The notes: a model not told the origin generated them from the sequence alone. A DNA stretch of 41,409 nt from an uncultured Lachnoclostridium sp. (GCA_947369165.1 CANBKJ010000017.1:1-41409), one strand, 5' to 3'; counted from the first letter of the stretch, positions 16,412 to 24,866 are shown. Made by a program: numbers and translations.

Positions 16412-18340
16412 TTATATATCAACATTCGCATACCGCGCTTCTTCCATAATAAACTGTCGTCTGGGCGGGACATTGCTTCCCATAAGCACGTCGGTCACCT
16501 CATCTGCCTCCACGGTATCACTGATGGATACCTGGGCAAGTACCCGGCTGTCGGGATCCAGCGTCGTCTCCCAGAGCTGTACATCATCCATCTCTCCCAG
16601 CCCTTTATAGCGCTGCAGGCCCTGGATCTTCTTTCCGGTTTTCCGGAACTTGTCCAGCTCAAAATCATTAAACAGGTATTCGCTCTTTTTTACCTTTTTC
16701 TTCTTTTCCACATCCTCATAATCTACTTTATAGAGGGGAGGCAGTCCCCGGTACACCTTGCCCTGATAGATCAGCTCCGGCATAAACCGGTAAAAGAATG
16801 TCAGGAGCAGTGTGCTGATATGGGCTCCGTCCACATCGGCATCCGTCAGGATGATAATTTTGTCATACCGGAGTTTATTAATATCAAAATCATCGCCTAT
16901 CCCGCACCCAAAGGAAGCAATCATTGACTTGATCTCGTTGTTCAATAGTATTTTTTCCAGCGGCGCTTTTTCCACGTTCAGGATCTTTCCCCGCAGTGGC
17001 AGCACCGCCTGGGTCCTACGGTTTCTTGCCGTCTTGACAGTGCCGCCGGCAGAGTCTCCCTCCACGATATAGATCTCGCACTCCTCCGGCTTTTTGGATG
17101 AACAGGCAGCAAGTTTGCTCTTCGTGTCCACATTCATCAGTTCCTTTAATACAGAGCGTCTCGCCTTATCGCTGGCGGTTCTTGCCTTAAAAGATTTGCG
17201 GACATTTTCCAGGATGGTTTTCAATACCTCTACATTTTTATCAAAATACCGCTGTACCTCCTGGCTGAACACGTCATCCACCGCTGTCTTCGCATCGGTA
17301 TTTCCCAGCTTGTTTTTCGTCTGGCTCTCAAACTGGGGATCCGGATGCTTGATGGAGACGATCGCCACCAGGCCATTGCGGATATCTTTGCCATCGTAAT
17401 TTTCTTCGTTATTTTTGAGAAAACCCAGTTCCCTGGCATACTGATTCATCACGCGGGTCAGCGCCATCTTAAATCCGGTCACCAGCGTTCCCCCATCTGT
17501 CACATTGATGCGGTTACAGTAGGAATTGATCTGCTCCGTAAAGGTATTTACATACTGAAGTGCCACTTCTACCTCGATGTCCCCGCTGGTTCCCTCGATA
17601 TAAATAACATCCTTATGCAGAGGTGTTACATCGCGGTTAATATAACTGACATAACTCTGAATTCCAAATTCTTCCTGGAAAACAGTGCTTTCACCGGTAT
17701 GTTCGTCCGTAAAAATAATCTTAAGATTTTTATTTAAGTAGGCGATCTCCTTCAGCTTCTTTTTGATCGTCTCCGGCTTAAATTCTACGGTTTCAAATAT
17801 TGTATCATCTGGATAAAAAGTTACCTTTGTACCCGTATCATTTCTCGTACACTTTCCTATCACCGGAAGCTGTCCCTGCTCTAACTCGACCGCTGGTTTT
17901 CCCCCGTCTCTGTACTCATCCCGGTATACCCTGCCATCCTTCCTGACTTCCACTGTCATGCTCTTAGACAGCGCATTGACCACCGATGCCCCTACACCGT
18001 GAAGTCCTCCGGACACTTTGTATACACTATTGTTAAATTTACCGCCGGCATGAAGGATCGTATATACGACCCGAACCGTAGGAATTTTCTTTGTGGGATG
18101 GATATCTACCGGCACCCCCCGGCCGTTATCCTCTACAGACACCCCGCCATCCTTTGTCAGAGTAATATGTATCTCTGAACAGAATCCGGCAAGATGCTCG
18201 TCGATGCCGTTATCAAGAATCTCCCAGATCAAATGATGAAGTCCCCTTGTCCCTGTACTTCCGATATACATTCCAGGGCGTTTTCTAACCGCTTCCAGGC
18301 CCTCTAATATCACGATCTGGCTTCCATCATATTTATCCAT
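16412..18340 (-). CDS. parE: Type IIA topoisomerase subunit B, ParE-like (topoisomerase IV)
   Basis: A 642-aa ATPase subunit. The GHKL ATPase domain shows AVRKRPGMYIGST near residue 16-28, EILDNGIDEH, DNGRGVPV and GGLHGVGASVVNAL. The Toprim domain shows EIYIVEGDSAGG and the metal-binding DADVDGAHI. The C-terminus has IQGLQRYKGLGEM. It partners the adjacent A subunit, whose C-terminus lacks the GyrA-box, so the pair is most likely topoisomerase IV; the B subunit alone does not decide. Its promoter is at 18470-18498, leaving a leader of roughly 125 bases with a strong palindrome. The ribosome site is AAGGATG. Confidence 0.85.
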   Translation of the reverse strand: MDKYDGSQIVILEGLEAVRKRPGMYIGSTGTRGLHHLIWEILDNGIDEHLAGFCSEIHITLTKDGGVSVEDNGRGVPVDIHPTKKIPTVRVVYTILHAGGKFNNSVYKVSGGLHGVGASVVNALSKSMTVEVRKDGRVYRDEYRDGGKPAVELEQGQLPVIGKCTRNDTGTKVTFYPDDTIFETVEFKPETIKKKLKEIAYLNKNLKIIFTDEHTGESTVFQEEFGIQSYVSYINRDVTPLHKDVIYIEGTSGDIEVEVALQYVNTFTEQINSYCNRINVTDGGTLVTGFKMALTRVMNQYARELGFLKNNEENYDGKDIRNGLVAIVSIKHPDPQFESQTKNKLGNTDAKTAVDDVFSQEVQRYFDKNVEVLKTILENVRKSFKARTASDKARRSVLKELMNVDTKSKLAACSSKKPEECEIYIVEGDSAGGTVKTARNRRTQAVLPLRGKILNVEKAPLEKILLNNEIKSMIASFGCGIGDDFDINKLRYDKIIILTDADVDGAHISTLLLTFFYRFMPELIYQGKVYRGLPPLYKVDYEDVEKKKKVKKSEYLFNDFELDKFRKTGKKIQGLQRYKGLGEMDDVQLWETTLDPDSRVLAQVSISDTVEADEVTDVLMGSNVPPRRQFIMEEARYANVDI

Positions 18341-18415
18341 TCATTACATCCTTTCAAAAAACAATGCTCCTCACACAGCTCTGTGACACAACCACGAGCG
18401 TCACGCAAATTGAGC

Positions 18416-18453
18416 TGACAGACACCCGCCAGGCAACTGGCGGGTGTCCGTCA
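18416..18453 (-). other. Strong palindrome in the parE leader
   Basis: TGAC-A-GACACCCGCCA (18416-18431) pairs with TGGCGGGTGTC-C-GTCA (18438-18453): 15 of 16 positions match, with a 6-base loop. It would fold near the 5' end of the parE message. No U-run follows, so it is more likely an RNA-stabilising or attenuating structure, or a protein-binding palindrome, than a terminator. A smaller CACAG/CTGTG repeat lies nearby at 18374-18385. Confidence 0.65.
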
Positions 18454-18469
18454 AGGTTTCCAAATTAAT

Positions 18470-18498
18470 ATTGTAACGGAACATGCGTTTTTTTTCAA
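18470..18498 (-). promoter_or_regulatory. SigmaA promoter of parE-parC
   Basis: On the minus strand TTGAAA (18493-18498), 17 bases, TACAAT (18470-18475). The optimal spacing and close match to TTGACA/TATAAT make this the likely start for the topoisomerase pair. RNA would begin near 18463, just before the palindrome. Confidence 0.75.
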
Positions 18499-18530
18499 GG
18501 AGAACTTTTGCCCTTCTGGCTTATTTTACT

Positions 18531-19715
18531 TTATACTTCAATCCGCTGGTCACCAAACCATATGGCTCTGACATGATCCACATCCACCAGGGTGGAAAAG
18601 AGCAGCCTGTCTTTTGTTTCCCATTGGTTATTCTTTTTCTTGATTCCGGTGCCATAACTGCTCCGTACCTGATCCATATCCGCCTCTGTATGTTCGGTCT
18701 TCTGGCCGATAAGACTTCCGTCATCCATCTCTACATACACCTGAGCCCAGCACTGATCATAATTTTCTTTTTGAGCCTCTGACGACACTTGTTCAAACTG
18801 CAGGGCATATGGTGTAAGAACGACACGTTTCAGAGTTCCCACAGAGTGATACAGCTCCTTTGTACCGATCTCTGGCAGCCGGATTTTGACATCTGGAGTA
18901 AAGACTTTTTCCTTGCATTCTCCATAATCCAGGACAAAGTCTTCCTGTGCCTCTCCCTTCATGACACGTCCCTCGTCACTCATAAGTCCTTTCAGGAAAA
19001 GACGGCATTTCTCCCCTTTATGGAAATAGCTGTTTTTTCCATTCTGCCTTTCGTACTCACAGGTTATGACCATGCGTATCTCATCCGTTCCCTGGTTTTC
19101 AATCACCATCCCGTTATCGATTAAGCCTTCTTCCCTATTTCCCAGACCATCCTTGGAAATATTGAAATGAAGAACTGCCTTCTCTGACATCCCTGACTCC
19201 TCTTCCTTTTCTGTGTCAGCACTGGTCAATACAAAATCATCCTTTTCTCCGGTGAAAGACACGTTTCCAAAATGGTATTTTTTATTTTTATCGAACTTCT
19301 TTCCATCCGTTCTTTTCAGCCGGAGAACAATATAGCTCAGCCGCTCCGTACCTGTCACCTGCTCCACCGACACCTTCAGATTCTTAAAGGTGTTTTTCCC
19401 GGTTGATACTTCAGGCTTTGCCGACGACTCTTTGATCACCTCCGTGTCTCCTGCAAAAAGCTTCGTCAGCGATTGAAAACCTCCATTACCGGCCGCTCTC
19501 GCAGTCATCGCCGCCAGCAGACAGCAAAATACAATCCCTGCCGCCTTTACATACCTGAGACCATACACGCTCCGCCGTCTCCTGATATCACAGATCCTCT
19601 CTGTCTTTTCTGTATCCGCTCCGATCTGCCGGTATGCCGCTTTCATTTTCTCCTGAACCACATCCGGCAGTTCTACTTCCTGATCCAATATCTTTTTAAC
19701 ATCGTTATCTCGCAT
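18531..19715 (-). CDS. Membrane-anchored anti-sigma factor, DUF4179-like
   Basis: A 394-aa protein with a short cytoplasmic N-terminus (1-55), one membrane segment at about 56-74 (VKAAGIVFCCLLAAMTARAA) and a large extracellular part rich in beta strand. This layout and the place directly after an ECF sigma gene are those of DUF4179-type anti-sigma factors: the cytoplasmic part holds the sigma factor, and a surface signal triggers release. Its start overlaps the sigma gene by 11 bases, so the two are translationally coupled. The site GGGGGAAAATT precedes the ATG. The signal sensed is unknown. Family assignment is from memory of layout rather than a search. Confidence 0.78.
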   Translation of the reverse strand: MRDNDVKKILDQEVELPDVVQEKMKAAYRQIGADTEKTERICDIRRRRSVYGLRYVKAAGIVFCCLLAAMTARAAGNGGFQSLTKLFAGDTEVIKESSAKPEVSTGKNTFKNLKVSVEQVTGTERLSYIVLRLKRTDGKKFDKNKKYHFGNVSFTGEKDDFVLTSADTEKEEESGMSEKAVLHFNISKDGLGNREEGLIDNGMVIENQGTDEIRMVITCEYERQNGKNSYFHKGEKCRLFLKGLMSDEGRVMKGEAQEDFVLDYGECKEKVFTPDVKIRLPEIGTKELYHSVGTLKRVVLTPYALQFEQVSSEAQKENYDQCWAQVYVEMDDGSLIGQKTEHTEADMDQVRSSYGTGIKKKNNQWETKDRLLFSTLVDVDHVRAIWFGDQRIEV

Positions 19716-20286
19716 AATTTTCCCCCGTCCTTTCCGAAAGCATCATAACTTTTCCCTGCTTCCAATCCATCCTGCTTTCTCTTTTTCCTGACTGTCTCTC
19801 ATATGCCCGGCGCAGATCCTCACGTCCCCGGCGCAGCCTTGTCCGTACTGTGGCATCTTTCATATCCAGAAGCTCCCCAATCTCTTTCGTAGGGAATCCC
19901 TCCACATAATGCAGCACCAGAATATCCCTGTACTGTTCATCCACTGCCTGGATCAGTTCCTCGTACATCATATGTTCCAGCACGCCATCGCTGTGCTCCC
20001 GGTCCGGGATCTCGCCAAATGCCACCTCCCAGCTGCGTTTTTCCAGAAAGTCTTTCGCCTTGTTGATCAGCATCCGGATCAGCCATGTACGGAAGTATTT
20101 TGGCTGTCTCAGGTCCCCGATCTTTTCATATGCGGTCAGAATGGTATCCTGTATGATATCCGCTGCATCTTCCGGGTTTTTCACATAGCAGACCGCCACT
20201 TTATACAGGCCCTGCCGATTCGCCTCGATCAGCTGGACAAAGGCATCGGCGTCTCCGCCCTGCGCCCGTTTTACAAGTCTTCTCAA
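19705..20286 (-). CDS. ECF-family RNA polymerase sigma factor
   Basis: A 193-aa sigma-70 family protein with only regions 2 and 4. Region 2 covers about 5-70 (DADAFVQLIEANRQGLYKVA, then DAADIIQDTILTAYEKI), and region 4 about 105-155 with ILVLHYVEGFPTKEIGELL, the helix-turn-helix. The start is taken as the TTG at 20286, eight bases after AGGAGG. An in-frame GTG at 20295 overlaps that site and is unlikely. A promoter of ECF type (TGAAAC-N17-CGTCTA) lies directly upstream, so it probably drives its own gene. The SigV/ECF30-like group is the nearest fit. Confidence 0.9.
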   Translation of the reverse strand: MRRLVKRAQGGDADAFVQLIEANRQGLYKVAVCYVKNPEDAADIIQDTILTAYEKIGDLRQPKYFRTWLIRMLINKAKDFLEKRSWEVAFGEIPDREHSDGVLEHMMYEELIQAVDEQYRDILVLHYVEGFPTKEIGELLDMKDATVRTRLRRGREDLRRAYERQSGKRESRMDWKQGKVMMLSERTGENYAR

Positions 20287-20315
20287 ATCTTTCACCTCCT
20301 TTTCGATTCATACAT

Positions 20316-20344
20316 TAGACGGAAAAAACAGGAGAAATGTTTCA
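20316..20344 (-). promoter_or_regulatory. ECF-type autoregulatory promoter of the sigma operon
   Basis: On the minus strand TGAAAC (20339-20344), 17 bases, CGTCTA (20316-20321). TGAAAC and CGTC are the hallmark -35 and -10 elements of Firmicute ECF sigma factors of the SigV/SigW/SigX type. It sits about 30 bases before the sigma start codon, as expected for autoactivation. Confidence 0.8.
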
Positions 20345-20346
20345 TC

Positions 20347-20377
20347 AAAATTTATCTGGGAGTCTGTCTACAGATAA
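20347..20377 (-). terminator. Possible terminator of the MATE gene
   Basis: TTATCTG (20371-20377 on the minus strand, overlapping the MATE stop region) and CAGATAA (20352-20358) form a 7-bp stem followed by ATTTT. The U-run is short and the stem A+T-rich, so it would be a weak stop. It directly precedes the ECF promoter. Confidence 0.4.
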
Positions 20378-21699
20378 TGATACACCTTTTTCTTCCGGAT
20401 GAAGAATTGGAGTGTCACACCCAATGCCAGCAGCTCTGCCACAAGGATCGCCAGCCAGATCCCATTGAGTCCCAATAATCCCGGCAAAATCAGCACCGCC
20501 GCCATCTGGAATACCAATGTCCTCAGGAAAGAAATGACAGCCGAGACCAGTCCATTATTCAGCGCCGTAAAGAAGGCAGAACCATAGATATTAAAACCGC
20601 TCACCAAAAACGCCAGGGCATACAGCCGGAGCCCATGGCTGGTCATCGCTAACAGTTCCGCATCATAACCGACAAAAAACTGCGCCAGCGGACCGGAAAG
20701 CACAGATGCCAGGAGCATAAGCAGCACTCCCCAGCCCCCAATCAGTCTCATACTTTTCCGAAACAGATTTTTCAGCTCATTTTGGTTCTGGGCGCCAAAG
20801 TGGTATCCCACGACAGGGGCGCTGCCGATGGAATATCCAATAAAGGTCGCCAGGAAAATAAAGTTTACATACATGATCACACCATAAGCTGCCACTCCGT
20901 CCTCTCCTGCCAGTTTCATCAATTGCACATTATAGAGCATATTTACAAGAGACATAGAAAGATTTGTCATCAACTCGGAAGAACCGTTGGTGCAGGCTTT
21001 TAACAGGATCTTCCCTTTTATCTTTGTCTTTGTCAGCCGAAGAAGACTGGTATTTTTCCTGGAAAAATAGATCAGAGGAACGATACCTCCTACGGTCTCC
21101 CCGGCTGCTGTCGCCGCCGCTGCGCCTGCAATCCCCCAGTTAAACACCACGATAAAGAGGTAATCCAATACCATATTGGTCACTCCCGCCGCCACCATAA
21201 CTCCCAATCCCATATGAGGTTTTTCTGCTGCCACAAAAAAACTCTGAAACACATTCTGAACCATAAAAAACGTCAGGGAAGCCAGACTGATCCTCCCATA
21301 GACCAGACACTCACCAACCATCTCTCCCTCTGCTCCCAGAGCGGTCACGATGGGACGAAGAAAAACCAGGCCCAGCACGGTTAAAACCACACCCCCCGCC
21401 AGGGTCACATACACCATCATGGAAAAATAACGGTTTGCCCTTTTTTTATCTCCTTCTCCCAGCGTTTTCGCCACAATGGCGCTTCCTCCGGTCCCCATCA
21501 TAAACCCCAGGGCGCTGAGCATCATCAGCAGGGGCATAACAAGATTCACCGCCGCAAATGCTGTCTTCCCCACATAGTTTGACACAAAAAGCCCGTCCAC
21601 CACTCCATAGATCGACGTAAAAATCATCATTACGATAGATGGCAGAACAAAGCGCAACAGTTTTTTATAGGTAAAATGTTCTGATAACTGAATTTTCAT
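20368..21699 (-). CDS. MATE family multidrug efflux transporter
   Basis: A 443-aa membrane protein with about twelve hydrophobic segments in two similar halves, the normal MATE size. Family marks include the N-terminal VLPSIVMMIFTSIYGVVDGLFVSNYVG and PLLMMLSALGFMMGTGGSAIVAKTLGEGD. MATE pumps expel cationic drugs using Na+ or H+ gradients; this one resembles the MepA-type subgroup, as does its context, a MarR regulator directly upstream (MepR-MepA layout in Staphylococcus). The gap to the marR gene is only 16 bases with a GGGAGGG site, so both come from the operator-controlled promoter at 22218-22246. Substrate is unknown. Confidence 0.9.
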   Translation of the reverse strand: MKIQLSEHFTYKKLLRFVLPSIVMMIFTSIYGVVDGLFVSNYVGKTAFAAVNLVMPLLMMLSALGFMMGTGGSAIVAKTLGEGDKKRANRYFSMMVYVTLAGGVVLTVLGLVFLRPIVTALGAEGEMVGECLVYGRISLASLTFFMVQNVFQSFFVAAEKPHMGLGVMVAAGVTNMVLDYLFIVVFNWGIAGAAAATAAGETVGGIVPLIYFSRKNTSLLRLTKTKIKGKILLKACTNGSSELMTNLSMSLVNMLYNVQLMKLAGEDGVAAYGVIMYVNFIFLATFIGYSIGSAPVVGYHFGAQNQNELKNLFRKSMRLIGGWGVLLMLLASVLSGPLAQFFVGYDAELLAMTSHGLRLYALAFLVSGFNIYGSAFFTALNNGLVSAVISFLRTLVFQMAAVLILPGLLGLNGIWLAILVAELLALGVTLQFFIRKKKVYHYL

Positions 21700-21715
21700 T
21701 ATTAATTCCCTCCCA

Positions 21716-22165
21716 TTAATGATCTGCTATCAACATCCTTATTTTGGCATGATAGCCGTCTACATACTGTTTTGTCAGCCGGATCAGTTCCTGTCTCTCT
21801 TCCAGTGGCATCTCCTTCCAGACGCTGTTTTCAATCTCTACCAGGGGTTCCACCTTTTGTTTTACAAAATCTTTTCCCTCTTCTGTCAGGTAAATATGCA
21901 TCTCCCTCCCTTTTCCCTGTTTCATCAGGAGCATCCCTTCTTTCACCAGTTTCTGGATCGCTGAATTGATGGTCTGCTTCCGTCCAAAGGACAACGCACA
22001 AATATCTCTCTGCAGACAGCCATCCCCAAGACAATACACCGAATATAAAATATCAAAAGCACTGTCGGACAGGCCGATGTGCAGGGCGGTCTCATGCCAC
22101 AGATCATCAAATTCCTTATAAATTCTGTTAAACTCCCTCAACTCATCACATACTCTGTCTTCCAT
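21716..22165 (-). CDS. MarR family transcriptional regulator
   Basis: A 149-aa protein with the MarR winged helix: GLSDSAFDILYSVYCLG, then the recognition helix RKQTINSAIQKLVKEGMLL at about 70-88, and the wing HIYLTEEGKDF. Flanking helices form the dimer interface. It heads a two-gene unit with the MATE pump and very likely represses it, since a perfect inverted repeat overlaps the promoter. The ATG at 22165 has an AAAGGAG site; a further in-frame upstream start would run through the operator region and is rejected. Confidence 0.9.
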   Translation of the reverse strand: MEDRVCDELREFNRIYKEFDDLWHETALHIGLSDSAFDILYSVYCLGDGCLQRDICALSFGRKQTINSAIQKLVKEGMLLMKQGKGREMHIYLTEEGKDFVKQKVEPLVEIENSVWKEMPLEERQELIRLTKQYVDGYHAKIRMLIADH

Positions 22166-22191
22166 CGCCCTCTCCTTTCCCTCGTCTCTCA

Positions 22192-22238
22192 AGTACGAAA
22201 TCGGATTCCTTCCCCATATTATAGTCCGATTTCGTACT
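22192..22238. promoter_or_regulatory. Inverted-repeat operator of the MarR-MATE unit
   Basis: AGTACGAAATCGGA (22192-22205) and TCCGATTTCGTACT (22225-22238) are a perfect 14-bp inverted repeat separated by 19 bases. One arm lies in the spacer between -35 and -10 of the marR promoter, the other just after the start point. Binding there would block RNA polymerase, so this is the probable autorepression site of the MarR protein. Confidence 0.82.
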
Positions 22239-22246
22239 CTAGTCAA
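22218..22246 (-). promoter_or_regulatory. SigmaA promoter of the marR-MATE unit
   Basis: On the minus strand TTGACT (22241-22246), 17 bases, TATAAT (22218-22223). This is almost consensus. One operator arm fills the spacer. Confidence 0.85.
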
Positions 22247-22281
22247 GAATATTTTTGTAAAGATAATCCTAACCTCTGTGA

Positions 22282-22310
22282 TTGACAGAACGAATAAATG
22301 TGGCTATACT
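22282..22310 (+). promoter_or_regulatory. SigmaA promoter of lysA
   Basis: TTGACA (22282-22287), 17 bases, TATACT (22305-22310), with the lysA start codon 36 bases later. It diverges from the marR promoter; the two -35 elements are about 35 bases apart, and the MarR operator does not reach it. Confidence 0.85.
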
Positions 22311-22346
22311 ATGAAAGTAAAGCCACACAGACAAGGAGGAATTATA

Positions 22347-23612
22347 ATGAAAAAAACCATCGTCAATCTGGAACAGGTAAAAGAAATTGAAAAAACTTTT
22401 CCTACTCCCTTTCATATCTATGACGAAAAAGCAATTCGTGAAAATGCCCGTGCTTTGAAAGAGGCATTTTCCTGGAATAAAGGTTACCGTGAATATTTTG
22501 CCGTGAAAGCGACACCCAATCCATTTATCCTGAAAATTCTTCAGGAAGAGGGCTGTGGTGTAGACTGTTCTTCCCTGACAGAGCTGATGATGTCAGAAGC
22601 CCTTGGCTTCAAAGATGATGACATCATGTTCTCATCCAATGTGACACCAATGGAAGAGTATCAAAAAGCTGCTTCCCTTGGCGCGTACATTAATCTGGAT
22701 GATTATACACATATCGACTATCTGGCAGAAGGCCCAGGCATTCCGGAGACCATCTGCTGCCGCTTCAATCCCGGCGGAGTCTTTGAGCTGGGCACCGACA
22801 TCATGGACAACCCCGGAGATGCCAAATACGGATTTACGAAAGAACAGCTTGTAGAGGGATTTAAAAAGCTGATGGGCCTTGGCGCTAAATATTTTGGAAT
22901 CCATGCATTTATCGCCAGCAATACCGTGAGCAACGACTACTATCCGACACTGGCGGGCATCCTTTTTGAGCTCGCTGTAGAATTAAAAGAAAAAACCGGA
23001 GCCAATATCCGGTTTATCAATCTCTCCGGCGGTATAGGAATCCCCTACACACCGGACAAAAAGCCAAATGATATAAAAGTGATCGGCGAGGGTGTCCGAG
23101 AGCAGTTTGAAAAGATTCTTGTTCCCGCCGGTCTGGGGGATGTGGCGATCTTCACTGAGCTGGGACGTTTTATGCTGGGTCCCTATGGAAACCTTGTTAC
23201 CAAATGTATCCACCAGAAACATATCTACAAAGAATATGCCGGTGTAAATACCTGTGCCTGTGACCTGATGCGTCCGGCGATCTACGGCGCGTACCACCAC
23301 ATCACCGTTCTTGGCAAAGAAAATGAACCCTGCGACCACAAATACGATATAACCGGTTCCCTCTGTGAAAACAATGATAAATTTGCAGTGGACCGCCTGC
23401 TTCCAGAGATTGAGATCGGGGATTATCTTGTGATCCACGACACCGGAGCCCACGGTTATGCCATGGGATATAATTACAATGGCAAACTCAAATCCCCGGA
23501 GCTTCTTCTGAAAGAAGACGGCAGTGTACAGATGATCCGCCGGGGCGAGACTCCTCAGGATTATTTTGCCACCTTTGATTTCTGCGATATTTTGAAAGAT
23601 ATGAAATATTAA
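22347..23612 (+). CDS. lysA: Diaminopimelate decarboxylase
   Basis: A 421-aa PLP enzyme of the alanine racemase-fold (group IV) decarboxylases that makes L-lysine from meso-diaminopimelate, the last step of lysine synthesis. The PLP lysine is K54 in YFAVKATPNP. LSGGIGIPYTPDKKP is the phosphate-binding glycine loop, and MRPAIYGAYHHI and the C-terminal GSLCENNDKFA carry substrate and catalytic residues. Carboxynorspermidine decarboxylase is a relative, but the GVPYT-like loop and MRPALYGAYHHI-like segment favour LysA. The ATG at 22347 has an AAGGAGG site; earlier in-frame starts lie in the promoter. It is the only plus-strand gene here and stands alone. asd, another gene of the pathway, is at the far end of the window. 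Confidence 0.9.
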   Translation: MKKTIVNLEQVKEIEKTFPTPFHIYDEKAIRENARALKEAFSWNKGYREYFAVKATPNPFILKILQEEGCGVDCSSLTELMMSEALGFKDDDIMFSSNVTPMEEYQKAASLGAYINLDDYTHIDYLAEGPGIPETICCRFNPGGVFELGTDIMDNPGDAKYGFTKEQLVEGFKKLMGLGAKYFGIHAFIASNTVSNDYYPTLAGILFELAVELKEKTGANIRFINLSGGIGIPYTPDKKPNDIKVIGEGVREQFEKILVPAGLGDVAIFTELGRFMLGPYGNLVTKCIHQKHIYKEYAGVNTCACDLMRPAIYGAYHHITVLGKENEPCDHKYDITGSLCENNDKFAVDRLLPEIEIGDYLVIHDTGAHGYAMGYNYNGKLKSPELLLKEDGSVQMIRRGETPQDYFATFDFCDILKDMKY

Positions 23613-23642
23613 TGGAAATTCCATCAAAAGAACTCCAAATAT

Positions 23643-23702
23643 AAAAAGAGGGCATTTAAGGGACACTTCACATAAGGAAGGGTTCCCTGGCTGCCCTCTT
23701 TT
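23643..23702. terminator. Bidirectional terminator between lysA and the DUF4129 gene
   Basis: AAAAAGAGGGCA (23643-23654) and TGCCCTCTTTT (23692-23702) form a stem with A's on one side and T's on the other, so it can end transcripts arriving from lysA (plus) and from the DUF4129 gene (minus). An inner GGGA/TCCC pairing extends it. Confidence 0.85.
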
Positions 23703-23708
23703 CAATAA

Positions 23709-24866
23709 TTATTTTCCTTTGGAGGCACAAATCTTTTTCGCCTTCTCCGCCTCTTCTTCTGTACATTCCTTTCCACTGTATCTCGCTTTCTCATAGAGAC
23801 TGACCACCTGTCTCTGTTCCTCCGAAAGACCATTTTCCTGCTCCTCCGGCAGATACTCTCCCGCCAGCTCCCAGGGCGTCATACTGACATCCACCTGTTT
23901 CCCCGCCCTCTTCCAGATGTAACGGTAAAAACAGCGGCGGATTCGTCCGTTGGCATCTTCCGGAAAAGCCGCTTCCCTGCGGGCAGTCTGCCGCAATGGA
24001 ATATACTCATCCATACCCTCTGTCTCTACCACTTTGCCCTCTTCGCTCCATACAAACTCTGGAAGCCGGAAATTTAACAGGCGTTTGAGTATGACATAGA
24101 GAATCCATAGCACAGCGATGATCAGAAAGAGGATCATGAGGATCTGCATAAATTTCTCTAACAGAAAAAGAAGAACCTGAACAAAAGAACTTCTCTCTTC
24201 TTCCGTCTCCTCCGCGATCTCCCGCTGCCTTGCTTCCATCGGATAGGATTTTGTTTTCTCTTTCCTCTCTATCTTTCTCTGTTCCTGGCGCTCCCTGGGA
24301 ACGGATTCCAATTCTACATCTGTAGACATGCCTGCCGCTGCAATGATACATATTGTCAGTGCGGCGATTCCTGCCGCCAGTGTCTTCCGCTTCAGGCTGG
24401 CGGCAGTATTTTTCTCAAACCGCTTTATCGTCTCCGAACCCACACACTGATTGGTATACATGGTAAGATATTTTTCATGATAAAATTCCGCATAAAGATA
24501 TACCGAAAAAATAAACAGTACCAAAGCGAAGAGCAGCACTCCCTGGATCCAGCTGATACTCTGGAACTCCAATGTACCATCTGCGGCGGCATAGGGCATG
24601 AGAAATGAAAAGATTAGTACAAAGATCCAGGGAAGAAGATAACATCTCTTTTCCTTATTTTGTTCTCTCTCCCGCCTGTTTTCATGACTGCTGCGATAAC
24701 TAAAGTAAAAATAGCCTGCCGCCCCCAAAATAATACATATGATCACGGTCTCTCCCAAGCCGCCTCCCATCATAGAACCAGCTATGATGAAATAGCATAT
24801 AATCATATAATAATAAAAGGTAACAATATGATTGTACCGGCGTCTGATATTTTGATTTTTCTCCAT
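23709..24866 (-). CDS. Multi-pass membrane protein with C-terminal DUF4129-like domain
   Basis: A 385-aa protein. About six hydrophobic segments lie in residues 15-270, with a charged, Arg/Glu-rich extracellular or cytoplasmic loop at about 190-225. The C-terminal region (about 310-385) reads RIRRCFYRYIWKRAG, MTPWELAGEYLP, LYEKARYSGKECTEEEAE, the DUF4129 pattern usually found at the end of transglutaminase-like membrane proteins. A transglutaminase domain itself is not present. It is the last gene after moxR and the DUF58 gene, the usual partners, and likely acts with them in an envelope or protease-type process not yet defined. The ATG at 24866 has GGAGG; a GTG six codons earlier is less likely. 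Confidence 0.75.
   Translation of the reverse strand: MEKNQNIRRRYNHIVTFYYYMIICYFIIAGSMMGGGLGETVIICIILGAAGYFYFSYRSSHENRREREQNKEKRCYLLPWIFVLIFSFLMPYAAADGTLEFQSISWIQGVLLFALVLFIFSVYLYAEFYHEKYLTMYTNQCVGSETIKRFEKNTAASLKRKTLAAGIAALTICIIAAAGMSTDVELESVPRERQEQRKIERKEKTKSYPMEARQREIAEETEEERSSFVQVLLFLLEKFMQILMILFLIIAVLWILYVILKRLLNFRLPEFVWSEEGKVVETEGMDEYIPLRQTARREAAFPEDANGRIRRCFYRYIWKRAGKQVDVSMTPWELAGEYLPEEQENGLSEEQRQVVSLYEKARYSGKECTEEEAEKAKKICASKGK

Noticed and set aside
18487..18495. Run of nine T's on the plus strand as a possible terminator
   Set aside because: No hairpin precedes it and no plus-strand gene leads to it; it forms part of the spacer and -35 of the parE promoter.
22247..22346. Lysine riboswitch ahead of lysA
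   Set aside because: The stretch from promoter to start codon is only 36 bases, far too short for the L-box aptamer.
22983..23705. 240-aa minus-strand open frame
   Set aside because: Antisense to lysA and running through its terminator; no ribosome site.
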